Below, in pieces: positions 1-12,300 of a DNA stretch of 64,000 bases. The stretch lies in the NCBI GenBank assembly GCA_022575985.1, contig JAKSXM010000137.1:11798001-11862000 (forward strand). The letters run 5' to 3'. Numbering within the stretch: the first letter of the stretch is position 1; each line of letters begins with the position of its first letter. The notes beneath the pieces are model-generated. The model saw nothing but the letters and a program-made list of their open reading frames with translations. It was not told where the DNA came from and searched no databases. Source of the stretch: Anagrus nilaparvatae (Eukaryota; Arthropoda; Insecta; Hymenoptera; Mymaridae). Made by a program: the position numbers and the translations under genes.

Positions 1-16
1 AAATTATGATTTTTTT

Positions 17-129
17 GGTTCCTCTAAGAGGAACCATTGTGTTAGGTCAAAATTTGATTTTCTATTTTTTGGCGTTTAAGCACGTTTTCGGACCCCAGGA
101 AGCTAAAAAACTTGTTTTTAAAAAAAGTC

Positions 130-181
<52 letters not shown>

Positions 182-925
182 TACGTATGTATGTAATCGG
201 TAATATTTCACAAATATTATGGAATTGAGACCTAATTTTTTTTTCAAAAATTTTTTCACCAAAAAAGCTGGAGGTACTTTTTTTTTTTTTTTGATTTGGA
301 TGTAATACCTCATTTATTTCCATGAAAGTACTTATATTTAAAAGTATGATTTTTATATGGTATCTCGAATCGGATACTTAATTTTCTGAAAATTTTTTTT
401 CTAAAATTTTTTTCACAAAAAAATACAAAAAATACAAATTTTTTTTTTCTTTTTGGACGTAGTACCTAATTTATTTCCATGGAAGTACTAGTTTCAAGAA
501 CCTCGTTTACAGTAATTTTTTGGAATTGATACTTAATTTTTTCAAAATTTTTATTCTCTAAATTAAAAAAAAAGAAAAATAAAAAAAATTGCAATATTTA
601 TTTTTTTTTTTGGTGTAATACCTCATTTAATTCTATGAAAGTACTAATATTTTAAAATATTGTAACCAGTGATATTCTAAAACAATTATCAAACGAATAC
701 CTAACTTTTTTTTCCAAAAATTTTTTTATTAAAAAAATCTCAAAATACTTTTTTTTTTTTTTTAATTTGGATGTAATACTTCATTCATTTCCATGAAAGT
801 ATACTTGAAAAAACAACAAATTTATTTTTCGTTTTGGACATATCTAATTTATTTTAATGAGAGTAAAAGTTTTAGAAATTTAGTTTATAGTAATTTTTTG
901 TATCCGATCACAATTTTTTTTTTAT
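17..925 (+). repeat. Hairpin-ended AT-rich repeat family, copy A (3' truncated)
   Basis: It begins with the family's 5' hairpin (GGTTCCTC, short loop, GAGGAACC at 17-35), followed by a conserved lead-in and a (GT)n tract at about 135-179. After that come diverged subunits of about 140 bp, each built on 'GTAATACCTCATTTATTTCC', 'ATGAAAGTACT' and T-rich/A-rich blocks. The 3' terminal hairpin seen in other copies (TGCCAGCTAGTTGGCA) is absent, so this copy is truncated near 925. The short open frames across the (GT)n tract are not genes. Confidence 0.8.
135..179. repeat. (GT)n microsatellite inside repeat copy A
   Basis: This is an uninterrupted GT dinucleotide run of roughly 22 units. It lies at the same internal position in other copies of the family (about 1637-1665, 40925-40945, and as CA at about 29470-29490), so it belongs to the repeat and did not arise here independently. 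Confidence 0.9.
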
Positions 926-1519
926 TTTGATATAAATTATAACACACAAGAAAGAGTGATGGAAATCTTGCCTCTTTTTGACTTCCTTGGATTATTTGGC
1001 TCGTTGCTATGTTTATTTATTTATGCAGCTTAATGAAATTATAAACAATAATAAACAGCCTAAAAATATTAAATGGTTATGTTTGCATTTTAAAATTAAG
1101 ATTTAAAAGTTATATTGGCATTTTTTAAAGAATCAAACAATTTATAGAATTAAATAATTTATTATTTTGTGATTAATAGAAATAATATAAATAATGTTAA
1201 AATCTTGAAATGCAATAAGTACACTGAGAAAATAAATTATAAGGAATTATTATGGTAAAAACTCCTATCTTTTTATAATAATTGAGCGAATATTTGTAAT
1301 TTTCGCATCGTTACCAACCACTTATTTGACAAAACAAAAAAGTCATGTTACCCAATATTTTAATTACGCAAAGTCTATTTACCCAGAAATTTTTTACGTA
1401 AAATTCAGTCACGCATTTACAAAAAAAAAATATTTTGAACCTCAACTTGAGGTTTGTTTTGTTTGCTTTTCTGCACTCTGCACTGAATATTAAAATTTTT
1501 TTTTGAAAAATTAACTATT
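926..1519. other. AT-rich spacer, no gene seen
   Basis: No open frame, splice-bounded exon or RNA gene could be supported. A short palindromic-looking stretch around 1340-1420 contains 'TCTATTTACCCAGAAATTT', which recurs inverted near 3350-3372 on the far side of repeat copy B. This suggests that copy B inserted into an older inverted element. Confidence 0.5.
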
Positions 1520-1632
1520 GGTTCCTCATAGAGGAACCTTTGTGATAGATGAAATTTTGATTTTTGATTTTTTGGCATATAAGCACGTTTTGGGATCTCA
1601 GGAAGCTAAAAAACCGGTTTTTAAAAAAAGTA

Positions 1633-1674
<42 letters not shown>

Positions 1675-3237
1675 ACCGGTGAAATTTCACAACCATTATG
1701 GAATTAAGACCTAATTTTTTTTTCAAAAATTTTTTCATAAAAAAATCTCAAACTACTTTTTTTTTTTTTTAATTTGGATGTAATACCTCATTTATTTCCA
1801 CGAAAGTACCTATATTTGAAAGTACGATTTTTACTCGATATCTCGAATCTGATAACTAATTTTTTGAAAATTTTTTTCCCAAAATTTTTTTCACAAAAAA
1901 ATACAAAAAATACCAATTTTTTTTTTCTTTACGGACGCAGTACTTAATTTATTTCTGTGTAAGTACTAGTTTTAGAAATATCGTTTATAGCATTTTTTTG
2001 GACCTGATACTTAATTTTTTTTTAATTTTTTTCTCAAAATTTTTGTTGCCAAAAAATACAAAAAATGCCAAAATTTTTTTTTTTTTAGGACGTAATACTT
2101 AATTTTTTTCTATGAAAGTACGAATATCTGAAAATATTGTAACCGGTGATATTTCACAACCATTATGGAATTAAGACCTAATTTTTTTTTCCAAAATTTT
2201 TTCATCAAAAAATCTCAAACTATTTTTTTTTTTTTTTAATTTGGATGTAATACCTCATTTATTTCCATGAAAGTACTTATATTTGAAAGTACGATTTTTA
2301 CTCGATATCTCGAATCTGATAACTAATTTTTTGAAAATTTTTTTCTCAAAATTTTTTTCACAAAAAAATACAAAAAAAACTTAATTTTTTTTTATTTTTG
2401 GATGTGGTACCTAATTGATTTCTATGAGAGTACTAGTTTTAGAAATATCGTTTATAGTAATTTTTTGGACCTGAAACTTAATTTTTTCCAAAATTTTTTT
2501 CTCAAAATTAAAAAATCAAAAAAATTAAAATATCTGTAATATTTTTTTTTTTTTTTAATGTAATACTTCCTTTAATTCCATGAAAGTACTAATAATTGAA
2601 AATTTTGCAATCGGTGGTATTTAACAACCATTATGGAATTAAGATCTAATTTTTTTTTCAAAAATTTTTTCATCAAGAGATTTCAAAATACTTTTTTTTT
2701 TTTTTAATTTAGGTGTAATACCTCATTTATTTCCATAAAAGTACTTATATTTGAAAGTATGGTTTTTACTCGATATCTCAAATCTGATAATTAATTTTTT
2801 GAAAATTTTTTTCCCAAAATTTTTTTCACAAAAAAATACAAAGAATACCAAATTTTTTTTTTGTTCGGACGTAGTACCTAATTAATTTCTATGAGAGTAA
2901 TAGTTTTAGAAAACTTATTCATAGTAATTTTTTGGATCTGATACCGAATTTTTTCAAAATTTTTTTCTCAATATTAATAAAACATAAAAATTAAAAAATC
3001 TGTAATATTGTTTTTTTTTTAAGTGTAATACCTAGTTTATTGAAAATTTTTTTCTAAAAATTTGTTAAATAAAAAACATTAAATCACAGCAACATTTTTT
3101 TTCTTATAAAATACGGTATTTAACTTTTTTTTTATGAAATACTGATATCTCAAATTATAATTTTTATTAGATAAAATAGACCATTATAAATATTTTGCTA
3201 TTGTTAATGAGGAACCATAGTGCCAATCACTTGGCAG
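1520..3237 (+). repeat. Hairpin-ended AT-rich repeat family, copy B (long, both ends)
   Basis: This is a full-length copy with the 5' hairpin at 1520-1538 (GGTTCCTC...GAGGAACC) and the 3' end at about 3205-3237, where a GAGGAACC box is followed by a TGCCAATCACTTGGCA hairpin. It is 1.7 kb, against about 0.75 kb for the copy at 40808. The extra length comes from several additional rounds of the ~140 bp internal subunits and repeated 'GTAACCGGTGATATTTCACA' blocks. Subunit number therefore varies between copies. Confidence 0.8.
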
Positions 3238-3586
3238 CGTTTTTTTTTAGTACTTTATAAGATTTAAATGTAATTTTTAAAAAAATTTAATTATTATGTT
3301 TGAAATCTTTGAAAAAAAGTTTCTGAAATTTCAAGGTTATCTATCCAGAATTTCTGGGTAAATAGACGCAGCCTTTTAATTATTAAGGGATAATTATATA
3401 TTCTAATAAAATAAAATTTTATAAAAAAAATAAAATTAGCTTTTTTTATATTTGTCTCTTTTTAATTATGCAAAAATGATTTAAAATCCATTAACGCCGG
3501 CGCGAACAATCCATGGACGCTAGAATTTTCACTTTAATAACAAAATGATCTTAATAATCTACTTTACCAGCTACTAAAAACGAAAA
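3238..3586. other. AT-rich spacer, no gene seen
   Basis: Nothing coding or structural could be supported, apart from the inverted match near 3350-3372 to sequence near 1370-1395 on the other side of repeat copy B. Confidence 0.4.
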
Positions 3587-3683
3587 ATGTATGTATAATT
3601 GCATGGTTGTAATCAATAATATTTGTTGTAAATTAAGATTACAGCTCATTGTTTGAGGAACCTCAGTGCCAGCTAGTTGGCAG
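3587..3683 (+). repeat. Hairpin-ended repeat family, copy C (3' end only)
   Basis: Only the last ~95 bp of the family is present: the 'TGTATAATTGCATGGTTGTAAT' type block, then TTTGAGGAACC, then the terminal hairpin TGCCAGCTAGTTGGCAG ending at 3683. The same block ends the full copy at 41556. Confidence 0.75.
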
Positions 3684-4708
3684 GGTATTTTAATTTTGAC
3701 GGTTGCCGCGGCTCAAATTGGCTTCAACCAGGCTCATTTTAAACGAGTTTGATAGATAAAAAACATATAAATTTTCCAGAGAGGTGATTTTTGATATAGC
3801 AAAATAATTTAATTTTAAAGTAAAAGTTTTAGTATTTTTGAATTTTAGGGTTCCTAAAGTGGGCAAAATTATTTTTTGACTTTTGTATGTGAAAAAAGTA
3901 TCAGAGACGAATCTCTTAAGACCATGTAGACCTATTTTGGTACTAAGGAACCAGAGATATGAATTTTTGACAGATTTTTGAAAAAGAAAGCGAAAAAAAA
4001 CACGTTCTGGGGGCAAAATTCCAACGGGGAACTTATTATTTTTTTATGTATAAACAATCTGTAAAAGGTTTTTTAGATATCATTCTGGTGCAGATTTTCC
4101 CTTAATATTCCGGGATGCTCTTTCTCAAAACGTGCGAATATTTAATAATCGCACCCTTAAACCAGTTGTATTTTACTAATTTAAGGGGCTTACACCAATG
4201 TTGTGAAATCACCCATAATAAAGGGTTTCTTTCCTAATGCAAGGATGCTAGACTCATTATTTATGCATGAGACGTTTAAATTTAGAATTAGTAACTCCAG
4301 AAACTTATATGTAATGGGCTAAATCTTATAAAGGTTTATCAAGGGGTATTTTAGAAGTGGTGATTTTTCTTTGTTTAAGGAATTTAGAAAAATTTAGTAA
4401 GAGCAAAACCCAGATTTTCGAAACCAGAGACGCAAAAAACCCTCAGTAGACAACAAACCTCTCCGAGATTTTACTGGAGTAATTCCCAAATTTTGATGTG
4501 GGCTAATAAGAAAGTAAGTTATTTTATTTATCGTAGTATTTTATTTAAAAATAATTTTAATTTTTTTTTATTTGAACATTTTTTCAAAGAAATTTTCAAT
4601 GAGATTTTTGTAATGAAAATCTATTTCTTTTTTATGATTACTTTCTTAAGTTACCATGAAACGATAAAATTAGACAAGAAATAACACTGTTTTTTATAAT
4701 TCTTATAA
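3684..4708. other. Repeat-like spacer without recognised gene
   Basis: A 108-codon open frame on the minus strand (3690-4016) has no recognisable domain, and its codon and amino-acid make-up (F, L, K, S-rich) is that of AT-rich repeat DNA. A box 'ACTGGAGTAATTCCC' at about 4474-4488 resembles the terminal motif of the fold-back element that starts at 4709. No gene is supported. Confidence 0.45.
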
Positions 4709-6050
4709 TTACTCCAGTCAAAATACGGGTTTGGTTGTATTTTTACTGGCGAACATGAGATTTGCTTTACTATATGTTTTTTGGGTCGCTGAACACGAAA
4801 ATCGGGGTCATTTTGTAAAGAAATGGGGGCTTCACCCCTAAATTTGCAAAAAACTACCCCAAAATGGGGTGTTTTTTACATAGTTGCACTTTGAGCGCTC
4901 AGATTCGCACCATACGGGTTTTTTGGATTGCTGATCAAGAATTTCGACTTCTTTTTCTTAAACAATTAAAATTTCACCCCTAAATTGGCTAAAAATACCC
5001 CCGAAAAGGAGGTGTTTTTGCTATTTTCGCACATTGAGGAACCAGGATATGTCCATATAGGTTTTTTGGGTCACTGATTAAGAATTTCGACTTATTTTTC
5101 ATAAATAATTAAAATATCACCCCTAAATTAGCTAAAATTACCCCCGAAAAGGGGGTGATTTTGCTATTTTCGCACTTTGAGGGTGGTTTTGCTATTTGTT
5201 CACTTTGAGCATCCAGGATATGTCCATATAGGTTTTTTCCGCCGCTAATCAAGAATTTCGGCGTATTTTACTTAAGTATTCAATATTTCTTGAGCATGCA
5301 TTATAAAAAAAAAAATATATATTAAGTTTTATTTATTCATTTTTACCTTCACTATAATAATTTATTTTTCAGGTAAGTATTAATTTTTTATAAAAAAAAA
5401 TAACAAAATTTTATTGATCAGCGGCCCAGAGACCTGAATGGACATAATCGGGATGCTCAAAGTGTGAAAATAGCAAAAACACACCTTTTAGGAGTAGTTT
5501 TATGGGTGAAATATTCAATATTTATGAAAAAGGAGTCGAAATTCTTTATTAAAGACCCACAAAACCTATATATACATATCCTGGATGCACAAAGTGCGAA
5601 AATGGCAAATACACCCTTTTAAGGGGTAATTTTAGCTAATTTAAGGGTGAAATATGGAATATTTATGAAAAATAAGTCGAAATTCTTAATTAGCGACCCA
5701 AAAAACCTATATGGACATATCCTGGTTGCTCAAAGTGCGAAAGTAGCAAAATCACCCCCCTTTCGGAGGTAATTTTAGCTAATTTAGGGGTGAAATCTTA
5801 ATTTTTTATGAAAAAGAAGTCAAAATTCTTGATCAGTGACCCAAAAAACCCATATGGTGCAAATCTGAGCGCTCAAAGTGCAACTATGTTAAAAACACCC
5901 CATTTTTGCCAATTTAGGGGTGAAGCCCCCATTTCTTTACGAAATGACCCTGATTATCGTGTTCAGCGACCCAAAAAACACATAGTAAAGCAAATCTCAT
6001 GTTCGCCAGTAAAAATACACCCCCCCCCCCCCGTATTTTGACTGGAGTAA
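4709..6050. mobile_element. Fold-back element with TTACTCCAGTC termini
   Basis: This is a 1.34 kb inverted repeat. The left end reads TTACTCCAGTCAAAATACGG and the right end is its reverse complement (CGTATTTTGACTGGAGTAA). Arms of roughly 600 bp meet at an AT-rich centre near 5290-5400. Within each arm a ~130 bp unit recurs two or three times ('CACTTTGAG...GATATGTCCATATAGG...CACCCCTAAATTAGC'). A poly-C run (about 6019-6032) sits near the right terminus where the left arm has no equivalent. No transposase frame is present, so it would be non-autonomous. The 77-codon open frame at 5808-6041 lies in the right arm and is not a gene. Confidence 0.8.
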
Positions 6051-6397
6051 ATATAATGAAGACATTATTTTTTATTATTTCTTGTGATTTACAACAAATA
6101 AATTATGTTACATCCTATCTTCAGAAAATACATACTACAGAGAATCACATTAATACCTATCTAAAAGCATGAAATTAAATAAAAATAAAGATTTTACATA
6201 TAACATATACTTGTTTTACATAATTACTACTTTAAATAAAATAATATTTGTAAAAACTATCAGTCTTAAATGAAATAAAAAAAACAACTTAATAAGGTGA
6301 AAATTGCTAACTTATTTTTATACTAAAAACCTAAATTAATTATTTTAAAAATTCACTAAGTTCTATTTAATATTAATTTTACAATTGTCTACTACTA

Positions 6398-9300
6398 TTA
6401 TCGCAGATTATTCGTAGCTTCGTCAACAATTGTTTTTAATCTATCATTTAATAATGTTTTAACATCTTTTGCCCATATAAAATCAAAATGGTTAAATTTT
6501 TCATATGGAACTTTTTCCATTATTTGACAATTTTGTAATTTTCTTTTTAAGTCATACACATCCTGTAAAATGTTAAATACATAATTTAATTTTTAATTAT
6601 ATTTTTAATTTTTTTATTTTATTAATTATTACCTTAACATTTACAATACGATCGTTCATTCCATAAATTAATGCTACAGGTGTTCTAATATTTGTTACAT
6701 TAAATATTGGTGGAGTTGATTGCTTGTAAGCTCGAATGTTACCAGAATATCCGTAGTCAAAAGCTTTAAAATCTTAAAAAAATTATTTAAAAATTATAAG
6801 TAACACAAAAAATACAGAATTTTTAAGTCAAAATCATTACAAATCTACAGTAAGATTAATTTTTTAGTTTTAATATAATTTAATAATCTAACACACATAT
6901 AAAAAATTAGTAAATATAACCAAAATAACGATTTTGTTTACTAAGTTCAGTGTGGTTAAAAGTCACTATAAATTTTTAGTAAAATTTACTAAAAAAATTT
7001 GTTTATAAAACTAAAACCTCAATTTTTTTAGTGAAATTTACTCATTTTTTGGTTATATTTACCAACATTCATTAATTTGTGTTTACTAAATTCTTTGAGG
7101 TTAATTTTACTATTCTTTTTTTTGCGTGAATAATTAATAATCAAGGGTATCAATTTTATAAAAAAAAAAGTTATGTGCAAAAGTGCCACCAAGCCGCCCC
7201 TTTAGATACACAAAACAATGCACTATTGTTAGTGCACTTGTGTATAAATGGTTGTCAACGTCAAGGGTAATTTAAATTCTCAAACTACTTGATAAATTAT
7301 TACAAGCAAAATTTAAAAATACCTGTTTTAATATTTTGACTAAAATGCATTAGCGTTTTATATGATGCTCCAGCCGGAAAATATTGGAAACCGTAAGGAA
7401 TATTGTCCTAAAAAAATTAATAAATTTTTATTTTTTTAGCTTTTTTTTAAAAATGAATCTGTTTTAAAAAAATCCAAAAATATAATAGATTTTAATTAAC
7501 TTTATAAAGTTCAAAAGCTAATTAAAAATTTAAAGTTATTTATAGAAAACTGTTAAATTAATCTAAAAATTAAATATTAAAGATAAAGCATTTTCAAACC
7601 TTTTCTATTTGTTCAGGATCATAACCTCCGACTTCTTGAAGCAAATTCATACATAAAGTTTGAAAAACACTAGCATCAGTACAAACAGAAGTTGCTAATC
7701 TTGCATTACCCGTTGTTTGTGGAAATATTTCATAAACATTACTCGCAATCAAAAATTGCTAAAAAAAAAAATAAATAAATTTTTATTTTTAATTAAAAAT
7801 AATTTTAATGAACTTGGTACTATATAGTACATAATTAATAATATTACCTTTAATAAACTATCAAATCTTGTTATAACAGATAAAAATGGAACTTTAATTT
7901 CATGTTTCCAATATACAACTGGTGATAAGCTAATAACCATTTTAATTTTTTCATTATATTCTAATTTTGTTGATAAAAACGCATAACTAATTGTAGTACC
8001 CATTGAATGACCAATATAAATCATCGAAGGTTGCTCTGTATTTTGAAGTATGTAATCTGTAATTGCTGGCATGTCAATCAAAGCCATTTCTTGATAGCTA
8101 AGAATATTAATTAAAATAATAAGCATATTTGAAGAAATAAATTTTTTAGTCTTAAACAAAAATTATTTAATAAATGCAATTAAATATAATACCTACAATT
8201 AATAAAATTACTTTGTAATTTACTAATCTAAAAAATTTATCCTGTTAACAAATTTGACTAATTGTAGGTTGTATTTTTTTATGTCTGAGATTATTCGAAT
8301 ATTTCAATCAATTTTTTTTTTTATTCAAATAAAATGATTTTATCTTTTTATAACTATATTTTTAACTATTAATTAAATATGTGTCATGATACTGGGGCAA
8401 GATCAATATTATAATTAATCTTAAATATTATTGATATATTACAAAATAAATATTAATAAATTATTTTTATTTGAGTTACAAATATTTATTTTATTATTCT
8501 TATAGGTGTGTGAATAAATGTATTGTTTTGTATAAACAAAAAGTAAGTAAATTAAAGAAAAAACGTGTTGGCATATTCTATTAAACTGCTTGTTTTTATT
8601 GCTGATACATTTTAATGTAGAACATGGCCATAGAAATAGGTAATTGGGTATTGGTAACACGTCTTGATAATATTCAAATTAAACTAAAAATGAGTAATTT
8701 AGGTACCAGCACGTGAACCCTTTAAGTCCGAAGGCCTTACTTACGTATTGACCCAGGTAAAAAGATTAAGCTTAATTTTGGGTAAGCTTACTGGAGTAAG
8801 CTTACTGAAGTAAGCTTATACGGGCTAACCTAAAAAGACTTAATTTTTAAAATTAAGCTTACCCAAAATTAAGCTTAATCTTTATACGTGAGGATTTAGT
8901 AAACCGCAAAAAAAAATGTTTTGTATGCAAGAAATTTAAAATAAGATAATATGGTCCCCTAAGTAAAAAGTATTGCTTTTTAAGAATCTGAAATCAGATT
9001 TTTTTATTTAGCTTTTAGTAAGTCAGTAAACCAGGTCAAGTTGATCAAAGTGATAAAAAAAAACTTTTCGCGAAAATTCTGATTATTATGTAATTAATAT
9101 TATGTTATTAACCCGATGTACTGACTTTCCAAAAGTCTAAATCAACAATCTGACTACCGTCTAAAGCTTTTTTTTATAATCCAATAATCCAACCACTGGA
9201 CAATCTAAATACTCACTTTAATTTTAGGACAATCATTACTCTCATATTTTTCCTTTAGACAATTTCGCGATGGTAAAATTTTGAGCTTCTACCTTTGGAA

Positions 9301-12300
9301 TGAGGGAAAATATTTATATTAAAATTTTGATGGGTTACTATAGTTAGAAATTCCTATTATTTCACAACCATTGTGGTATTAAGACCTAATTTTTTTTCAA
9401 AAATTATTTTATCAAAAAATCTCAAACTACTTTTTTTTTTTTTAATTTGGATGTATTACCTCATTTATTTCCATGAAAGTACTTATATTTGAAATAATGG
9501 TTTTTACTCAATATCTCGAATATGATAATTAATTTTTTGAAAATTTTTTCCCCAAAATCTTTGTCACAAAAATATACAAAAAATATCAAATTTTTTTTCT
9601 CTTTGAACGTAATACCTAATTTATTTCTATAGAAATACTAGTTTTAGGAACCACGCTTATAGTAATTTTTTGGGTCTGTTAATTAATTTTTTCAAAATTT
9701 TTTTCTTAAAATTAAAAAAAAAAACAATAAAAAAAACTGCAATATATTTTTTTTTTTTTTATGTAAGTACTCGTTTAATTCTATGAAAGTAGTAATATCT
9801 GAAAATATAGTTTTTACTCGATATCTCGATAATTAATTATTTGAAAATTTTTTTCTTAAAATTTTTTGCATAAAAAAATAAAAAAAACAGCAACATTTTT
9901 TTTCTTTTTGGATGCAGAACCTAATTTTTTCCTATGAAAATACCATTATTTGAAAATATGGTTATTATTCGAAATTTCCAATCTGACACTTAATTTTTCA
10001 AAATTTTTTTTCTCAAAATTTTTTGCATTATCTTTTAACAGCAGTATCTTTTTCTTTTTGAAAGTAGTACCTCATATTTATCTGTGGGAGTAGTTTTAGA
10101 AATATTTTTTATAATCAATTTTTTGGATCTGAATGTTAAAAATTTTTTTTTCTTCAAATTGTTTTACATAAAAAAATAAAAATAATAACAATATTTTTTT
10201 TGGGACATAATACTTAATTTTTTTCCATGAAATTAGTAATATCTAGAATCATTGTTTTTACTAGTTAAATTAGACCATTAAAAATATTTTGTTATTGTTA
10301 ATGAAGAACCATAGTGCCAATTACTTGGCAGCGTTTTTTTCTTGTTCAAAGGATTGCAAATGACCTAAAACGTAAAGAAAACTAAAAAACAACATTTTTC
10401 ACTTGTTAACATGGAACATGTTTATAGGGAGGGGGTACTTCAAAATTTGAAAATTAAGAAGGAGGGGTCAAATTTGTCCTATTTAAGGGGGGTGGTCAAA
10501 TTTGTCCTATTTAAGGGAGGGGGGTCAAATTTGTGCTATTTAAGGGGTGGGGGTCAAATGAGACTTAGAATAATTAGGTAATTAGGTAAGTATATATAAA
10601 TAAATAAAATACTTTTAAAAGACTTTGAAAAATCAGGGCTTAAGGACTTAGGATAATACAGGTTTATGGACTTAGAATAATATCGATTTAGGGACTTGGA
10701 ATAATATCGATTAAGGGACTTAGAATATTTCAGGATTAGGGAATCAAAATAGTTTGGGTTTGAATCTTAACAGCTAGTGAGGTGATAATTACAAATTATA
10801 AAAATAGAAAATTATATTGTAATGTTGAGTAACATTTGTATTATACCTAGTCCTCAGCTGGAAGTAAACATGTTCCATGCATTTAGGCTGTGTTTACATA
10901 AACCGGTTATAAGTTTTTTAAATTGATCATCTAAATTTAAGAAATACGCACAATGGCACAGTGACAATTTTCTTTACGTTTCAAGTCATTTGCAATCATT
11001 TGAGCATGGAAAAAAAGCAAGTGTCCCATCGAAATTTTTCTTTTGCCAGAAAATATAAGGTTTAAGGAAAATTTTAAGCCTGGTTAAAAGATTTTTCATT
11101 AATAGGCATTTGAAAAATCGACTTTAGAAAAAAGAAAGCCTATCTTAGCGATTCCTCGCGCATGCGCTACTCAAAAAAAATTTTGACCCCGGAATCGGAT
11201 AGCCAGGGAAATTTTCTATCCGGACCTAAATGAAAAAAATTTTTCATGCTAATGTAAGTTTTTTACAGCAATAATAAAAAAAATTATGACTCATTTTTCT
11301 TACTTTTTTTACAAAAGTCCAAAACACAAAAATGGCTGCCAAAAATCGAGATTTTGCTCTGGGAGGCTAAAAATTGAGCTGCTGACTTATTTTTGGTAGT
11401 ACTTTCAGAAAAAAACACTTTGGGGCAGTTTTGAAGACCCGACCATACAAATCGCCCTCACTTCATTTAAATCTTCCCATCTTATAGTGCAAGAAAATGA
11501 CTACGTTTAGGTCTATTAAAACTTTACCAATGTTTTTTCAACTTGCAAGCATTCATGAAGTACATAAGTTTTTTAATTAGTCTCCCCCGCAGAATATTTT
11601 TTAGATTCACCCTTAAATATATTTTTCTTTAAAATCAAACCATAAAAATTTTAATTATTTACATTTATAATATTAATAAATAATTTTTTTATAAAAATTA
11701 ATTTCTAATTACTTTTTTTTCTTGCATATATAAGGTAATTATATTTCATGCGTGTATAGTAAACTTGAAATTAATAAAAATGTTTAATAAAAAAAAAAGT
11801 AGTAAATAAATATCATGAGCTTTCAATTTTCATGATTTTAAAAGATTATTTTTATAAAGATTAATTAATAAATAAATAAATAATTATTTTTTTTAAATTA
11901 TAATTTATATTATAATTTTTTATCATTCAGGAAATATTATTTCTGATTGATATTTTATTTCTTTTTCTTAACACCTTGTACTAATAATATTTCTTTATAT
12001 ATCAGACAATAAAAATAAATAAATTAAAATTAAAATTAAATGTCATTTTTTATACTTGTTTAACCTTAATAAAAATATTTTTTAACGTAAAAAAATGTAA
12101 ATTAATCGAGTATTTGAACGATAATCTTGAATAAATAAATTTTTGTCGTCATTAAAAATTATTTTTTTAATTGTTAAAATGACTTGTTAAAAAAATGTAT
12201 ACCTAAAGTTCCAATAATCAGGATCTTTATCTGGATTCAATTTCTTATGTCCTCTTGAATATGTATTACCTCTCACATTTCCAAGCCAAACGTCATAACC

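Noticed and set aside
6..323. Open frames across the (GT)n tract (valine/cysteine or threonine/histidine runs)
   Set aside because: These are dinucleotide-repeat artefacts.
3690..4016. 108-codon minus frame
   Set aside because: No domain, no splice or promoter context, and its composition matches the surrounding repeat-like DNA.
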